NCBI GenBank assembly: GCA_036558645.1
Contig: DATBFG010000105.1
Coordinates: 4,698-68,697 of the forward strand
DNA from: DATBFG01 sp036558645
GTDB taxonomy: Bacteria > Acidobacteriota > Terriglobia > Terriglobales > Acidobacteriaceae
Length of the DNA: 64,000 nucleotides
Reading direction: 5' to 3'
A program made the translations under genes and the position numbers. This document shows positions 18,279-27,728 of the stretch, one piece after another (the first letter of the stretch is position 1; each line of letters opens with the position of its first letter). A model generated the notes under the pieces. The model had not been told where the DNA came from. It worked only from the letters and a program-made list of their open reading frames with translations, and searched no databases.

Positions 18279-18977
18279 TTATCGCCACAGAATGACGGTG
18301 AAGTGCGCCGAGTTGCGACCGGTATTGGTGAGACGATGACTGAGGCCGGCATTCAGGTATTCCACTTCTCCGCTCGCATGAGAGCGAACCGTCGACCCTT
18401 TGCTCTCAATTTCGTCAGTAAGTTCGTAGTCTGACACCGCCACAAGCATGTGGTCCGTCGGATGGCTGTGTTTGGTTGTGATGGCACCCGGCGCCATCGT
18501 GACGTCTTCCACGCAAACCTTGGCGGTGCAGAAAAGATTCTTCTCATCCACGCAGACCGTTGTGCTTCCAGGGTTGCAGTAGTGCGAAGAGGTAGCCAAC
18601 AGTTCCACCTTGCCCTGCGGATCAGCGAAGTCAACCGTTACGACTCGTAGAGGCTTCGCTCCCAGGTTTTTGATGGCGTGAGCATAGCCGGCGGCGCGAA
18701 AGCGTACCTCTCCGATCCCCAACTTCTCCGTTTCAGCCCTGTGGCCGAAAACTGTATTTTGAAATTCGCCGCCATTGATGAACACACTTAGCACATCATG
18801 ATCGTGCTGGTGCATGGGAGTAGATTCGTTTGGCGCTAACTCCACAGTGCTGGCCGTTACACGATGATTCCGCAGGATTTCCTTGCGCTGGGGGACGTCG
18901 CTGTTTGGGATCGGCGCTGATGCCTGCCCCATGCATAACGCGCCGAAAAATAAGAGCACGGCGGCGGGTCGTCGCAT
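18279..18977 (-). CDS. Exported bicupin-type protein
   Basis: This protein has about 232 residues from the ATG at 18977, with a signal peptide (AAVLLFFGALCMGQASA). Two cupin halves follow: one carries PMHQHDHDVLSVFINGG, and the second carries TTKHSHPTDHMLVAVSDYEL. Both retain the HxH-type metal-binding spacing. A His-rich double cupin in the periplasm could be an enzyme or a binding protein, and no substrate can be named. It is convergent with the YidB-like gene. Confidence 0.75.
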   Translation of the reverse strand: MRRPAAVLLFFGALCMGQASAPIPNSDVPQRKEILRNHRVTASTVELAPNESTPMHQHDHDVLSVFINGGEFQNTVFGHRAETEKLGIGEVRFRAAGYAHAIKNLGAKPLRVVTVDFADPQGKVELLATSSHYCNPGSTTVCVDEKNLFCTAKVCVEDVTMAPGAITTKHSHPTDHMLVAVSDYELTDEIESKGSTVRSHASGEVEYLNAGLSHRLTNTGRNSAHFTVILWR

Positions 18978-19204
18978 AGGCGGCAATTCTAACCGAATTG
19001 ACGATGTTCCACGGAGAAATCAGGTAGTTGCCGACGCTCCGGCCTGATCGAGATTGGTGTGAAAAACGGGTACTCGTCCAGCCGAACTCTTATGTCACTG
19101 CCTGGATTGACCGTCTGTTGTAGAATCCGACCGCCCCCATTCCCGCTTCTGCTGGCGGCACTGACGTTCAAATCGACCGTTCCAGGAGGTCGACTCTGAT
19201 CAGA

Positions 19205-20632
19205 ATGACACCGCTCAGCGGCGTCCACTCGGGCCGAATAGCGCGATCATGGACGCTGACAGTTCTCCTTGCTGGGGTCGCCGTACAAGCTTGTTTAGCT
19301 GGTAATCCTCCCTGTCCAACCTCCACCTACAAGTACTTGAGATATGACGAGGACTACACCTTCCTAAGGAACGATCAGTGCCGTCGCGATCCCTGGGATC
19401 GCCTGAAATTCATCCCTCTCAGGCCACACGACACGTGGTACTTGTCACTGGGTGGAGAAGTCCGGGAAAACATGGAGTATTTCGAAAATCCCAGTTGGGG
19501 ATCAGAGCCGCAGGGATCCCCGTATTTGCTGCAGCGATACATGTTTCATGCGGATTTTCATCCGGGAGAGCATCTGCGATTTTTTGTTCAATTAAAGAGT
19601 GGGCTGGAAAATGGCCGGGAGGGAGGCCCCCGAATCATCGATGAAGACAAACTGGATCTGCACCAGGCATCAGTCGAGTTGCTCTTCGGCGAACATGATG
19701 GCGTGAAGACCAGCCTGAGAATTGGCCGGCAGGAATTGGCTTTGGGTTCGAGAAGATTTGTCTCCGCGCGCGAAGGCCCAAACGTTCGTCAATCATTCGA
19801 TGGAATCCGATTCAACTTGTCTACCAAAGGGTGGGCTTCCAGTATTTTTCTCTCGCGTCCTGTCCAGACCAAGACCGAGTATTTCGATGACGTCCCCGCT
19901 CCGGGGCAGACGTTATGGGGCATTTACACCTCTCACCCACTCAAGTCGGTAGCCGGCCTCAACCTGGACTTGTATTACCTGGGCCTGGATCGCACGAAAG
20001 CTCGATTTCAGCAAGGCTCAGGGGAAGAGGTGCGTCATTCGTTGGGAGGCAGGCTCTGGGGACAGCAACAAGGCTGGGACTTCGACTTCGAGCCAATCTT
20101 CCAGTGGGGCAGTTTTGCCAATGGAGATATCCGGGCCTGGTCGGTTGAAAGCGAAACTGGGTACACGTTTCCGGTGCGAACCACTCCGCGAATAGGAATC
20201 AGGGCGGATGCAGCAAGCGGAGATAGTGATCCAAAAAGCAACGGCTTAGGAACATTTAATCCTTTGTTCCCACGGGGTTTGTATCACCAACTGGTGAACC
20301 TGAATGGACACGTTAATTTTGTTGGCATCGATCCTATGATCGTCAGTCACATCAGGAAAGACTTTTCACTGACCTTCGACTGCGCATTCTTTTGGCGCGA
20401 AAGTACAGATGATGGGGTCTACGGGGTCGCGGGAAACTTATTGCGCCCGGGGAGTCCCGCTGATGGGCGTTATGTAGCAACCCAACCTTCACTGGTTGCC
20501 GAGTGGCACCCTGACCGACACATAACCGTGATCGGGATCTATACCCATTCATTTCCCGGCGATTTTATTGTCCACTCAGGGCCACATGGCGACGTGAACT
20601 ATGTCTCTCTTTGGATCAGCTATAAGTTCTGA
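19205..20632 (+). CDS. Alginate-export-type outer membrane porin
   Basis: This 475-residue protein has a signal sequence (WTLTVLLAGVAVQACLAG) followed by a beta-rich body. Features are YLSLGGEVRENMEYF, QRYMFHADFHPGEHLRFFVQ and RIGRQELALGSRRFVSAREGPNVRQSF, typical of the Alginate_exp beta-barrel family. It ends in an aromatic strand (YVSLWISYKF) as outer membrane proteins do. The family includes AlgE-like porins, but many members in soil bacteria sit apart from alginate genes, as here. An AGGAGGT lies 14 bases before the ATG, unusually far, so the start is moderately uncertain. Confidence 0.82.
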   Translation: MTPLSGVHSGRIARSWTLTVLLAGVAVQACLAGNPPCPTSTYKYLRYDEDYTFLRNDQCRRDPWDRLKFIPLRPHDTWYLSLGGEVRENMEYFENPSWGSEPQGSPYLLQRYMFHADFHPGEHLRFFVQLKSGLENGREGGPRIIDEDKLDLHQASVELLFGEHDGVKTSLRIGRQELALGSRRFVSAREGPNVRQSFDGIRFNLSTKGWASSIFLSRPVQTKTEYFDDVPAPGQTLWGIYTSHPLKSVAGLNLDLYYLGLDRTKARFQQGSGEEVRHSLGGRLWGQQQGWDFDFEPIFQWGSFANGDIRAWSVESETGYTFPVRTTPRIGIRADAASGDSDPKSNGLGTFNPLFPRGLYHQLVNLNGHVNFVGIDPMIVSHIRKDFSLTFDCAFFWRESTDDGVYGVAGNLLRPGSPADGRYVATQPSLVAEWHPDRHITVIGIYTHSFPGDFIVHSGPHGDVNYVSLWISYKF

Positions 20633-20941
20633 TTTTGCAAGGGATGTCAACTTGGAATGGCACAGTTAATGCCACTACGAAGTAAGATTCTCGGTCTAAA
20701 AACCCATGATCTCGGTGGTATCTCTTTGAATTTGACCTGGTAGGAGCTTAGTTGTCGCTAGAAGTAATAAAGGCCCAGAACGAACTGGTATGCTCCGGCA
20801 TCCCACCATGCGTCCAGGACATGCCTTGGCCTCCTAACTGGAGGATGGTTCGGACTGGGCCATCTCCCCAAAACTGCAGATTTTCCCGTGGACTGGTAGT
20901 ACAATTCGCGGTACGCGGGGAGTGGCGCTTGGGGGGCAGTC
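20633..20941. other. Intergenic region with a possible outer-membrane-protein remnant
   Basis: No intact gene is visible in these 309 bases. On the minus strand, a frame ending at 20758 reads DAWWDAGAYQFVLGLYYF then stop. The ending resembles the terminal beta-strand of an outer membrane protein, but the frame upstream is not coherent, so this may be a decayed remnant or chance. The region must also hold the promoter of the ECF sigma factor gene at 20942. Confidence 0.3.
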
Positions 20942-21523
20942 ATGGACGGCGTGCGAGGGGAGATCACGCTCCTGTTGCACCGAATGGGCAAAGGCGATTC
21001 CGATGCCGAAGAGCGTCTCTTCGCCCTGGTCTACTGTGAACTCCGCCGCCTGGCTCGCAATTACATGCGCCATGAGCGCAATGAACATACACTCCAGCCA
21101 ACTGCGCTGGTTCATGAAGCTTTCCTGAAGCTTATCGGTACGCCCCCCATTAACTGGCAGAATAGGAGTCACTTTTTCGCCGTGAGCGCTCAAGTGATGC
21201 GGAGGATTCTGGTGGATCAGGCGCGCCGCCGTCTTCGCAAGAAGCGTGGGGGTAAGAATCGGCCTATTTCACCCGAAGAAGTCATTCTTTGTAACTATGA
21301 TGATCCCGAGCTCGTAATGAGTGTGCATGAGTGCCTATTACGGTTAGCCGAGATTGACGAGAGGCAAAGTCGCATCGTCGAACTTCGCTTCTTCGGTGGA
21401 TTATCGATCGAAGCCACTGCCGAGGTATTAGGTATTTCTCCGAAAACAGTGCAACGCGACTGGAATTATGCGCGCGCCTGGTTGTATGGGCAGCTTAAGG
21501 ACGGTCACGTGTATGCAGCATAA
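20942..21523 (+). CDS. ECF-type RNA polymerase sigma factor (X6-like group)
   Basis: This 193-residue sigma-70 family protein has region 2 with LFALVYCELRRLARNYMRHE and LQPTALVHEAFLKL. Region 4 carries SRIVELRFFGGLSIEATAEVLGISPKTVQRDW, a helix-turn-helix for -35 recognition. This matches the Sig-70_X6/ECF subgroup that is commonly linked to Ser/Thr kinases rather than to anti-sigma factors. The next gene, such a kinase, overlaps its stop by 11 bases, so the two are coupled and the kinase probably controls the sigma factor. Confidence 0.93.
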   Translation: MDGVRGEITLLLHRMGKGDSDAEERLFALVYCELRRLARNYMRHERNEHTLQPTALVHEAFLKLIGTPPINWQNRSHFFAVSAQVMRRILVDQARRRLRKKRGGKNRPISPEEVILCNYDDPELVMSVHECLLRLAEIDERQSRIVELRFFGGLSIEATAEVLGISPKTVQRDWNYARAWLYGQLKDGHVYAA

Positions 21524-24029
21524 CTGGGACAACGCCAAGTCGCTGTTCGAAGCTGCGCTGCAGCAACCCGCAGATCAGCGATTGGCATTCCTCAACGCAT
21601 CCTGTTCGGATTCAAGCATGCGCGAGGAAGTTCAAAGGTTGCTTGCATACCACGCCGAGCTCGGAAATTTTCTAACCACTTCACCTCTTCAGCGAGGAAA
21701 ACAAATCAGCGAGAGCCGCGGCCCATTGAAGTCCCCGGGCGACCTGCTTGCCCGGCGTTTCCGCGTAGTGCAGTTTCTCGCGCGTGGCGGCATGGGTGAG
21801 GTCTATGAAGGAGAGGATCTGGAACTGCACGAGCATGTCGCTTTGAAGATGGTGCGGTCTGAGATAGCGACCTGGTATCCGAACTGTCTGCAACGTTTCA
21901 AGCGGGAAGTACACCTGGCGAAGCGAGTAACACATCCTAATGTTTGCCGTGTGTTTGACCTCTTCCGGCACTCTGATCCGGGTAAGAGTGCAGATCAGGA
22001 TGAAGAGCTGATTTTTGTCAGCATGGAGTTATTGCGCGGCGAAACGCTTTCTGACCGCCTACGCCGGGGCCCAGTCAATCCCGGCGAGGCATTGGCGGTT
22101 GTATCGCAGGTATCCGGCGCTCTTGACGCCGCTCATGCAGTCGGTGTACTGCACAGGGACTTGAAGCCGGGAAACATATTTCTCTCAGCGGATGGTGCGC
22201 GCGGAACACGTGTAGTTGTAACCGATTTCGGCCTGGCGCTGGCACTGGACGAGGGGCGGGCCGACTCTTCCAACCCCGTCACGCAAGGGGAGTTTTTGGG
22301 CACTCCCGCCTACATGTCGCCTGAGCAGCTTCTGAACCAGGAGTTGACGGCGGCTTCCGATGTGTACTCGCTCGGCCTCATCATGTATCAGATGGTGACA
22401 GGTGTACGGCCATTTGAGGATGAAACTCCGAACCAAACCGCAACGCGGAGGCTCACTGACAAAATTCCATCACCGCGAACGGTTGCTCCCGACCTCGACA
22501 AGGTGTGGGAAGGAGTCATACTGAAGTGCTTGGAGCGGGACCCGACTCGACGTTTTCAAGCCGCCGGGCAGGTGCTTGGCGCTCTACGCAGCGATAGCGG
22601 ACCGGTTCGATTCTTTCCAAAGGCCCGACGCAACTCGATCGCAATTCTGCCATTCGTAAACACCAGCGGCAACCCGGACATGGAGTACTTGAGCGATGGT
22701 ATTACCGAAACCATCATCAGTACCCTGTCGCGGATTCCGAAGATGCGCGTAATGGCGCATAGCACGGTATTTCGATTCAAGGGGCGGCTCGACGATCCTC
22801 AGAATATTGGCCGCCAGCTCGACGTTGCCAGCGTACTGGTGGGGAGAGTCTTCAATCGCGGGAACATGTTGAAGATTGGGGTCGAACTCGTGGACGTCGG
22901 GAATGGCCGACAGATCTGGGGAGAACAGTACAATCGCAATTTTGGTGACGTATTTGAGATTCAGGATGACATTGCCAAGGAGATCTCCACAAAGCTTGAA
23001 CTCAAGTTATCAAGCGAGGAGAAGAAGCATCTTTACAAGAGACAGACACAGAACGCGGACGCGTATCAACTCTATCTTAAAGGCAGATTCTTCTGGAACA
23101 AGCGCACCGAACATGATTTTCGGACTGGGATTGACTTCTTTTCAAGGGCAGTTGCGATCGATCCCGCCTATGCACTCGCATACTCGGGATTGGCGGATTC
23201 GTATACGACTCAGTCCTTCTTGTGTCCGCACATACCGCCCCGGGAACTGATGCCCCAGGCGCGTCAAACTGCAAGTAAGGCCCTCGCGCTCGATAGCGGA
23301 CTGGCAGAGGCGCACGCTTCGACAGGCATCATCGATTTGCGGTATGACTGGGATCCGATCAGCGCGGAGAAGTCCTTTCAACGCGCAATCACGCTAAAAC
23401 CAAGCCACGCCATCGCACATCAGTGGTATGGAGAATGCCTGGCAGCCATGACGCATTTCGACCGCTCGATTACAGAGCTCAAGATCGCTCAAGATCTTGA
23501 TCCGCTGTCGCCGATCATTAACAGCGTTTTGGGCGGAATGTTGTGCTTCGGCGGGCAATATGACCATGCCATAGAGCAGTGCCAATGCACGCTTGAAATG
23601 CATAAGGAATTCTGGCTTGCCTTGTATTTTCTGGGGCTGGCGCATGAGTGTCGTGGAGAATTCGACGAGGCCGTCCTTGCCTTTCAGCGTTCCGCCGTGG
23701 CGGCGCAAAAAAATCCCATGACCCTGGGCGGTCTGGGACATTCCTACGCCAGAGCAGGCAAGAGATCAGAGGCTAGCAATCTGCTGAATGAACTCAGGAC
23801 TCTTTCGGAGCGCTCTTACACTTCTCCGGTGAACCTGGCATTGATTGCTCTGGGTTTGGATCAATATGAGAGTGCGTTCGCCGATCTGGATCGCGCCGTC
23901 GAAGCGCGCGTTGGCTGGATGGTGTTCCTCCAGGCTGATCCCCGGTTTAAGTGTCTGGGATCGGACGAGCGCTTCGTGAAGATCCTAGAGCGTGTATTTG
24001 GGAGTCCCGAACAAAGAAGGTCCGCGTAG
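21513..24029 (+). CDS. Ser/Thr protein kinase with TolB-like and TPR domains
   Basis: This protein has 838 residues from the ATG at 21513. It has an N-terminal helical segment, then a Hanks-type kinase domain (about 80-365). The kinase domain has the glycine loop RGGMGEVYEG, an ATP lysine (VALKMV, Lys112), the catalytic loop HRDLKPGN, VTDFGLAL, and the activation segment GTPAYMSPEQ. After it comes a TolB-like domain (IAILPFVNTSG, LSDGITETII, VLVGRVF, QIWGEQYNR), then TPR repeats to the end. I see no transmembrane helix, unlike many PknB-type receptors, so it is probably cytosolic. Coupling to the ECF sigma gene suggests phosphorylation-based control of that factor. Confidence 0.93.
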   Translation: MQHNWDNAKSLFEAALQQPADQRLAFLNASCSDSSMREEVQRLLAYHAELGNFLTTSPLQRGKQISESRGPLKSPGDLLARRFRVVQFLARGGMGEVYEGEDLELHEHVALKMVRSEIATWYPNCLQRFKREVHLAKRVTHPNVCRVFDLFRHSDPGKSADQDEELIFVSMELLRGETLSDRLRRGPVNPGEALAVVSQVSGALDAAHAVGVLHRDLKPGNIFLSADGARGTRVVVTDFGLALALDEGRADSSNPVTQGEFLGTPAYMSPEQLLNQELTAASDVYSLGLIMYQMVTGVRPFEDETPNQTATRRLTDKIPSPRTVAPDLDKVWEGVILKCLERDPTRRFQAAGQVLGALRSDSGPVRFFPKARRNSIAILPFVNTSGNPDMEYLSDGITETIISTLSRIPKMRVMAHSTVFRFKGRLDDPQNIGRQLDVASVLVGRVFNRGNMLKIGVELVDVGNGRQIWGEQYNRNFGDVFEIQDDIAKEISTKLELKLSSEEKKHLYKRQTQNADAYQLYLKGRFFWNKRTEHDFRTGIDFFSRAVAIDPAYALAYSGLADSYTTQSFLCPHIPPRELMPQARQTASKALALDSGLAEAHASTGIIDLRYDWDPISAEKSFQRAITLKPSHAIAHQWYGECLAAMTHFDRSITELKIAQDLDPLSPIINSVLGGMLCFGGQYDHAIEQCQCTLEMHKEFWLALYFLGLAHECRGEFDEAVLAFQRSAVAAQKNPMTLGGLGHSYARAGKRSEASNLLNELRTLSERSYTSPVNLALIALGLDQYESAFADLDRAVEARVGWMVFLQADPRFKCLGSDERFVKILERVFGSPEQRRSA

Positions 24030-24103
24030 CTTTGGGGCTTTGCGTGACCGTTCCGTAGGTTAGCGCTGCAAGTCTCACATGGCATTGCTGTCGACCCTCA
24101 GCG

Positions 24104-24478
24104 TCATCTCAGCTCGTGCTTCGCATATTCTCCGGCACCCATGAAATGGAGAGACACATACGTCTCGTCGCCCACCACCCAACTGTCGTGCCCGGGAGGC
24201 CCGGGAGGGATGTAAAACAAACTGCCGGCACGCAGTTCGTAAACCTTGCCATCTTCCATCGCCGCGGTGGCGCAACCGAAAAGCACCAATCCAACATGCT
24301 CGACGTTGCACCGCGATGCGCCAACTTCAGGGCCGACATCAACGGACCATTTCCACCCCGGTTCGTAGGTGGCGCGACCGATGACCATGTTTCCGATACG
24401 AACCACTTCGAACTTGCCTTTACGGAATGTCCGTATCTCATCTGGCTGTTCGAATCGTTTCAAGATTACGTCGAGCAC
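24104..24478 (-). CDS. Single-domain cupin protein
   Basis: This 124-residue protein starts at a GTG (24478), 8 bases after an AGGAGG box. It has a compact cupin barrel (ATYEPGWKWSVDVGP, a VEHVGLVLFG strand, FYIPPGPPGHDSWVVGDE). It is similar to small cupins of unknown function whose N-terminus reads FEQPDEIRTFRKGKFEVVRIG. The metal ligands are less complete than in bicupins. It is convergent with the kinase gene and has no functional context. Confidence 0.75.
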   Translation of the reverse strand: MLDVILKRFEQPDEIRTFRKGKFEVVRIGNMVIGRATYEPGWKWSVDVGPEVGASRCNVEHVGLVLFGCATAAMEDGKVYELRAGSLFYIPPGPPGHDSWVVGDETYVSLHFMGAGEYAKHELR

Positions 24479-24687
24479 TTGGGAAACCTCCTGCAGACGC
24501 CGAGTCTCACATCCTCTTGATGATTATCGAACGAGAAGAGATGCGGTTTTAATGGTCTATCTCGGTCAGTTGTCTGGCAGAAAACACGTTCTTGAGATGA
24601 ATCTGGTCACAAGGATATCCCATGGCCTCATCCTGATTTGACGAATGCAACCTGCAACCCGTCTCCTCCAACTGCATCAGATCGGCA

Positions 24688-25479
24688 ATGGAACTCGACC
24701 TGCGCCGTGCTCTGCTCCTTATTATGTTGTGTGTACCGTCACTGCTGACCAGCGAAGTGGTTCGTGTCCGCCATCGCGAGGGCGTATCGCATGGATTCCT
24801 CACACTACGGGGACCGGAGGGAGAACTGCTTGCAAGTGGAGAGCTCATTCAAGGGGTCAAGGGAAATGAGATCACCACTGAATTGGTTTTTCATTTTAAG
24901 GATGGTTCCCTGCATGACGAAACAACAGTGATATCCCAGCGCGGGTCATTTCGGTTGATTAAGGATCGCCTTGTACAAAAAGGACCCTCATTCCCTGAAC
25001 CCGTCGACGCTACGATCGACGCACGTGCTGGTCAGGTGTTGATTACGACAGAGGAAGACGGCAAGGAGAAGAGTGCGACCGAGCAGGTCAAAATACCAGA
25101 TGATGCTGCCAATGGCATGCTGATGATCTTGCTGAAGAACATCGATCCTTCGACTCCGGCAGCGGTTTCGTTTGTAACACCGAGCCTGAAACCGCGGGTG
25201 GTAAAGCAGGAAGTTACATCAAGCCGACAGCTCCCATTTGAAGTTGGAAATCGGACTCTCGAGGGAACTGAATTCGTTGTCAAAACCAAGATCGGCGGCT
25301 TGGCGGGAGCGGTGGCTCCGATCTTGGGCAAGCAACCTCCGGATATCCGGTTTGTGCTGAGCCGTGGCAAGTTTCCAACATTCATACGGTTCGAAGGATT
25401 CTTGTATGAGGGCGGGCCTATCTGGACGATCGACCTCGCAGCGCCTCATTGGCCGAAGAGCAGCGGCGGGAGTCAGTAG
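24688..25479 (+). CDS. Exported hypothetical protein
   Basis: This 263-residue protein has an N-terminal hydrophobic stretch (RALLLIMLCVPSLLTSEVVR), consistent with a signal peptide. A beta-rich body follows, with alternating charged and hydrophobic residues (ELVFHFKDGSLHDETTVISQ, GRFPTFIRFEGFLYEGGPIW-like ending). I do not recognise a named family; the pattern of beta-strands about DGS/DET resembles DUF3108-like periplasmic proteins only loosely. The coding bias fits a real gene. The next gene is a VOC protein on the same strand. Confidence 0.65.
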   Translation: MELDLRRALLLIMLCVPSLLTSEVVRVRHREGVSHGFLTLRGPEGELLASGELIQGVKGNEITTELVFHFKDGSLHDETTVISQRGSFRLIKDRLVQKGPSFPEPVDATIDARAGQVLITTEEDGKEKSATEQVKIPDDAANGMLMILLKNIDPSTPAAVSFVTPSLKPRVVKQEVTSSRQLPFEVGNRTLEGTEFVVKTKIGGLAGAVAPILGKQPPDIRFVLSRGKFPTFIRFEGFLYEGGPIWTIDLAAPHWPKSSGGSQ

Positions 25480-25604
25480 TTGAGCTTTCAATCAATTTTT
25501 GAGCGAAACTGATAACATCTGTGCGCGACGAGACAGGCAACTCCACCGAGGATGCCAAATTCGGCGCCGGTAGAAAAGAGACCGAGGTTCGCTCAAGGAT
25601 CATC

Positions 25605-26006
25605 ATGCCGCCACAAGTGAACGGAATTTTGGAAACGTCCCTATATGTGGAGAGTGCAGCCCGTTCGGCTGAATTCTATCGAAGAGTGTTCGGCTTTGAG
25701 CCGCTTGAACCCGGTGAGCCTCTGAACGAGAACACCCGCCTTTGCCCCATGCGTGCGGGTGATCGCAGTGTACTGCTGCTGTTCAAAAAAGGCGCCACCT
25801 CCGATACGGATGCTCGAGGCGCGATCCATATCGCCTTTGGAATTGCCCGTTCTGATCTGGCCGACTGGGAGCACTGGCTGAGTGAACAAGGCATACCGAT
25901 CGAGTCACGACAAACGTGGAAGTACGGCGGCGAGGCGCTGTACTTTCGCGACCCCGACGGCCACCTGCTTGAGGTTGTAACACCGGGCGTATGGACCATC
26001 TACTGA
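25605..26006 (+). CDS. VOC-superfamily (glyoxalase/bleomycin-resistance-like) protein
   Basis: This 133-residue protein has two beta-alpha-beta-beta-beta modules: ILETSLYVESAARSAEFYRRVFGFE and, in the second half, GEALYFRDPDGHLLEVVTPG. The final DPDGHLLE is the standard metal-site strand of the vicinal-oxygen-chelate fold. The substrate cannot be predicted. I chose the ATG at 25605 because AAGGA precedes it and homology begins there. The frame is open further upstream to 25521. Confidence 0.85.
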   Translation: MPPQVNGILETSLYVESAARSAEFYRRVFGFEPLEPGEPLNENTRLCPMRAGDRSVLLLFKKGATSDTDARGAIHIAFGIARSDLADWEHWLSEQGIPIESRQTWKYGGEALYFRDPDGHLLEVVTPGVWTIY

Positions 26007-26086
26007 TCTAACCAGCTAGCAGGAACCAACCGACGCAATGTTCTAGTCTCTATACCTTCCTGCCGTAATCTGCATCTATTTTGCAC

Positions 26087-26488
26087 ATGAACAGCAACAT
26101 CGACCACGAAAAGGGATTTCATGTCTTTGCGACCCGAGCCGCGTTCTTGGTGGGAACGAAGTGGGCCTTCCTGGCAGCATTATTGGCGATCATAGGCTGG
26201 CTCGTAACCGGTCCTTACTTCCATTATTCCGACACCTGGCAGCTCATTATCAATACGGGCACAACCGTCATTACCTTCCTTGTAGTATTCCTGATCCAGA
26301 ATACGCAGAATCGCGATGCGCGCGCGATTCACCTCAAGCTGGATGAAATCATTAAGTCGATTGACCAGGCACACAATGACATGATCGATATCGAACATCT
26401 CTCCGACGAGGAATTAGAGAAGCTGGCGAGCAGATACGAGAAGATTCAGGACGTTACGGAGGGGCGAGTCAAACGCCGAAAGGAATGA
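26087..26488 (+). CDS. Low-affinity iron permease family protein
   Basis: This 133-residue protein has a cytoplasmic FATRAAFLVGTKWAF segment, two transmembrane helices (AFLAALLAIIGWLVTGPYF and WQLIINTGTTVITFLVVFLI) and then IQNTQNRDARAIHLKLDEII. This is the diagnostic ending of the low-affinity iron permease (Fet4-like) family in bacteria. A charged helical tail follows. Actual iron transport by these short bacterial members is unproven. The ATG at 26087 is preferred over the TTG at 26081. Confidence 0.85.
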   Translation: MNSNIDHEKGFHVFATRAAFLVGTKWAFLAALLAIIGWLVTGPYFHYSDTWQLIINTGTTVITFLVVFLIQNTQNRDARAIHLKLDEIIKSIDQAHNDMIDIEHLSDEELEKLASRYEKIQDVTEGRVKRRKE

Positions 26489-26541
26489 GATGTTTTTTAG
26501 AACGAAAGATCACCGATAAGGATTGAGCGATCACGAGGCGG

Positions 26542-26955
26542 TTACTGAACCTTCAAGGTTGCCGCCGTCGTATGTGCAAAAAGCCGGAAGTAGCGGTAAC
26601 CGTGACTGTGTATGTTCCAGCCGGTGTGCCGTTCGTTCCACCGTTCATTCCGCTGCCGCCGCAGGATAACCCGAACATCAATCCGAGAAACAGAACACTG
26701 AGTTGCCGGAGCGGCTGAAGGACGATGCCGCAATCGAAAAGTCATTCGTCACCAAGCTGTAAAGAACCCCACAGCCACTCGAGCTAGGTAAGGTACACGT
26801 ACCTCCTTCGCCGGTCACCCCATAAATATTGCCGTCAATGCCTCGAGGGCCAATGCTGCCGCCGAAGGAGAGGTTTCCATGCGTAATGTCATCGAAACTG
26901 TGAAGTACTGAATCTCGAGCAAGCAGCTTTCCGGTATCCGCGGTCTGAGGGCCAC
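26542..26955 (-). pseudogene. Decayed acidobacterial surface protein (GloVer repeat + Ig-like tail)
   Basis: On the minus strand three frames carry parts of one protein. The first runs from a stop near 26955 and reads VLHSFDDITHGNLSFGGS, then GNIYGVTGEGGT and GCGVLYSL, the 'choice-of-anchor tandem repeat GloVer' pattern. It stops after VFCFSD. A second frame continues with LGLMFGLSCGGSG and GTPAGTYTVTVTATSG, a Gly-Cys hydrophobic motif and Ig-like strand typical of acidobacterial secreted proteins. A third frame finishes AHTTAATLKVQ and stops at 26542. At least two frame changes and an upstream stop mark it as dead. The flanking bases 26956-27134 hold nothing I recognise. Confidence 0.65.
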
Positions 26956-27134
26956 ACTAACCAATAGAAAAAAGCAGCACAAGAAGACGCCATACGCCAA
27001 TCCAGAGATATTCCTTGGCTTGTATCGAGTACCTCCAGGTAGGTAATTCCTCTATGATTCTGAGAGCTGCCATCGTCCGGCGCATCCCTTCGTTTGGCAA
27101 CTCCAGTGCACGCCGGTGTAAAGAGGAGATTCGC

Positions 27135-27602
27135 ATGGCACCAAGACCACCTGTACCTCCATTCACTCATGAATCTGCGATAGAGAAAGTTCGGCTGGCA
27201 GAAGATGGATGGAATTCCCGCGACCCGGAGAAGGTTGCTTTGGCATACACTCAGGATTCAAGTTGGCGTAACCGATCGGAATTCGTTACTGGAAGGCAAG
27301 ACATCATCGCGTTTCTAACACGCAAGTGGCGCAAGGAATTGGATTATCGGCTCATCAAGGAGCTTTGGGCCTTTGAAGGCAATCACATCGCGGTGCGCTT
27401 TGCCTATGAATGGCATGACGACTCCGGTCACTGGTACCGGTCCTACGGTAACGAGAACTGGGAGTTCGATGCTGATGGTTTGATGCGTGTCCGGCACGCC
27501 AGCATTAACGACCTTCCGATAAAGGAATCCGATCGCAAGTTTCACTGGGAACTGGGTCGAAGACCAGATGACCATCCTGCATTAAGTGACCTGGGCCTCT
27601 GA
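27135..27602 (+). CDS. NTF2-like / DUF1348 family protein
   Basis: This 155-residue protein starts at the ATG at 27135, 7 bases after AGGAG. It is a SnoaL/NTF2-like cone-shaped domain with KVRLAEDGWNSRDPEKVALAY, SSWRNRSEFVTGRQDI, FLTRKWRKELDYRLIKELW and ENWEFDADGLM. These are the conserved blocks of DUF1348. The length is typical, the activity unknown. It is convergent with the lipid locus that begins at 27729. Confidence 0.88.
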   Translation: MAPRPPVPPFTHESAIEKVRLAEDGWNSRDPEKVALAYTQDSSWRNRSEFVTGRQDIIAFLTRKWRKELDYRLIKELWAFEGNHIAVRFAYEWHDDSGHWYRSYGNENWEFDADGLMRVRHASINDLPIKESDRKFHWELGRRPDDHPALSDLGL

Positions 27603-27728
27603 TCGGTGTACTGTTCGCAATGCCACATAGTAAAGGGCCGTCGGGGCCAACCGGTCCCAGTATGTGAGCGGCTTTTGCACCCGCAGCATTCACAGGTGCG
27701 GATCGCCTTCCTCCGACCCTAACGGTGA

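Noticed and set aside
20758..20991. 77-codon minus-strand frame ending like an outer membrane beta-strand
   Set aside because: Only the last 18 residues look protein-like and the rest is incoherent, so I kept it as a note in the intergenic entry.
27640..27662. GC-rich hairpin (GGGGCC-AACC-GGTCCC) between convergent genes as a terminator
   Set aside because: It has a six-pair stem including a G-T pair and no following T-run, so it is too weak to call.
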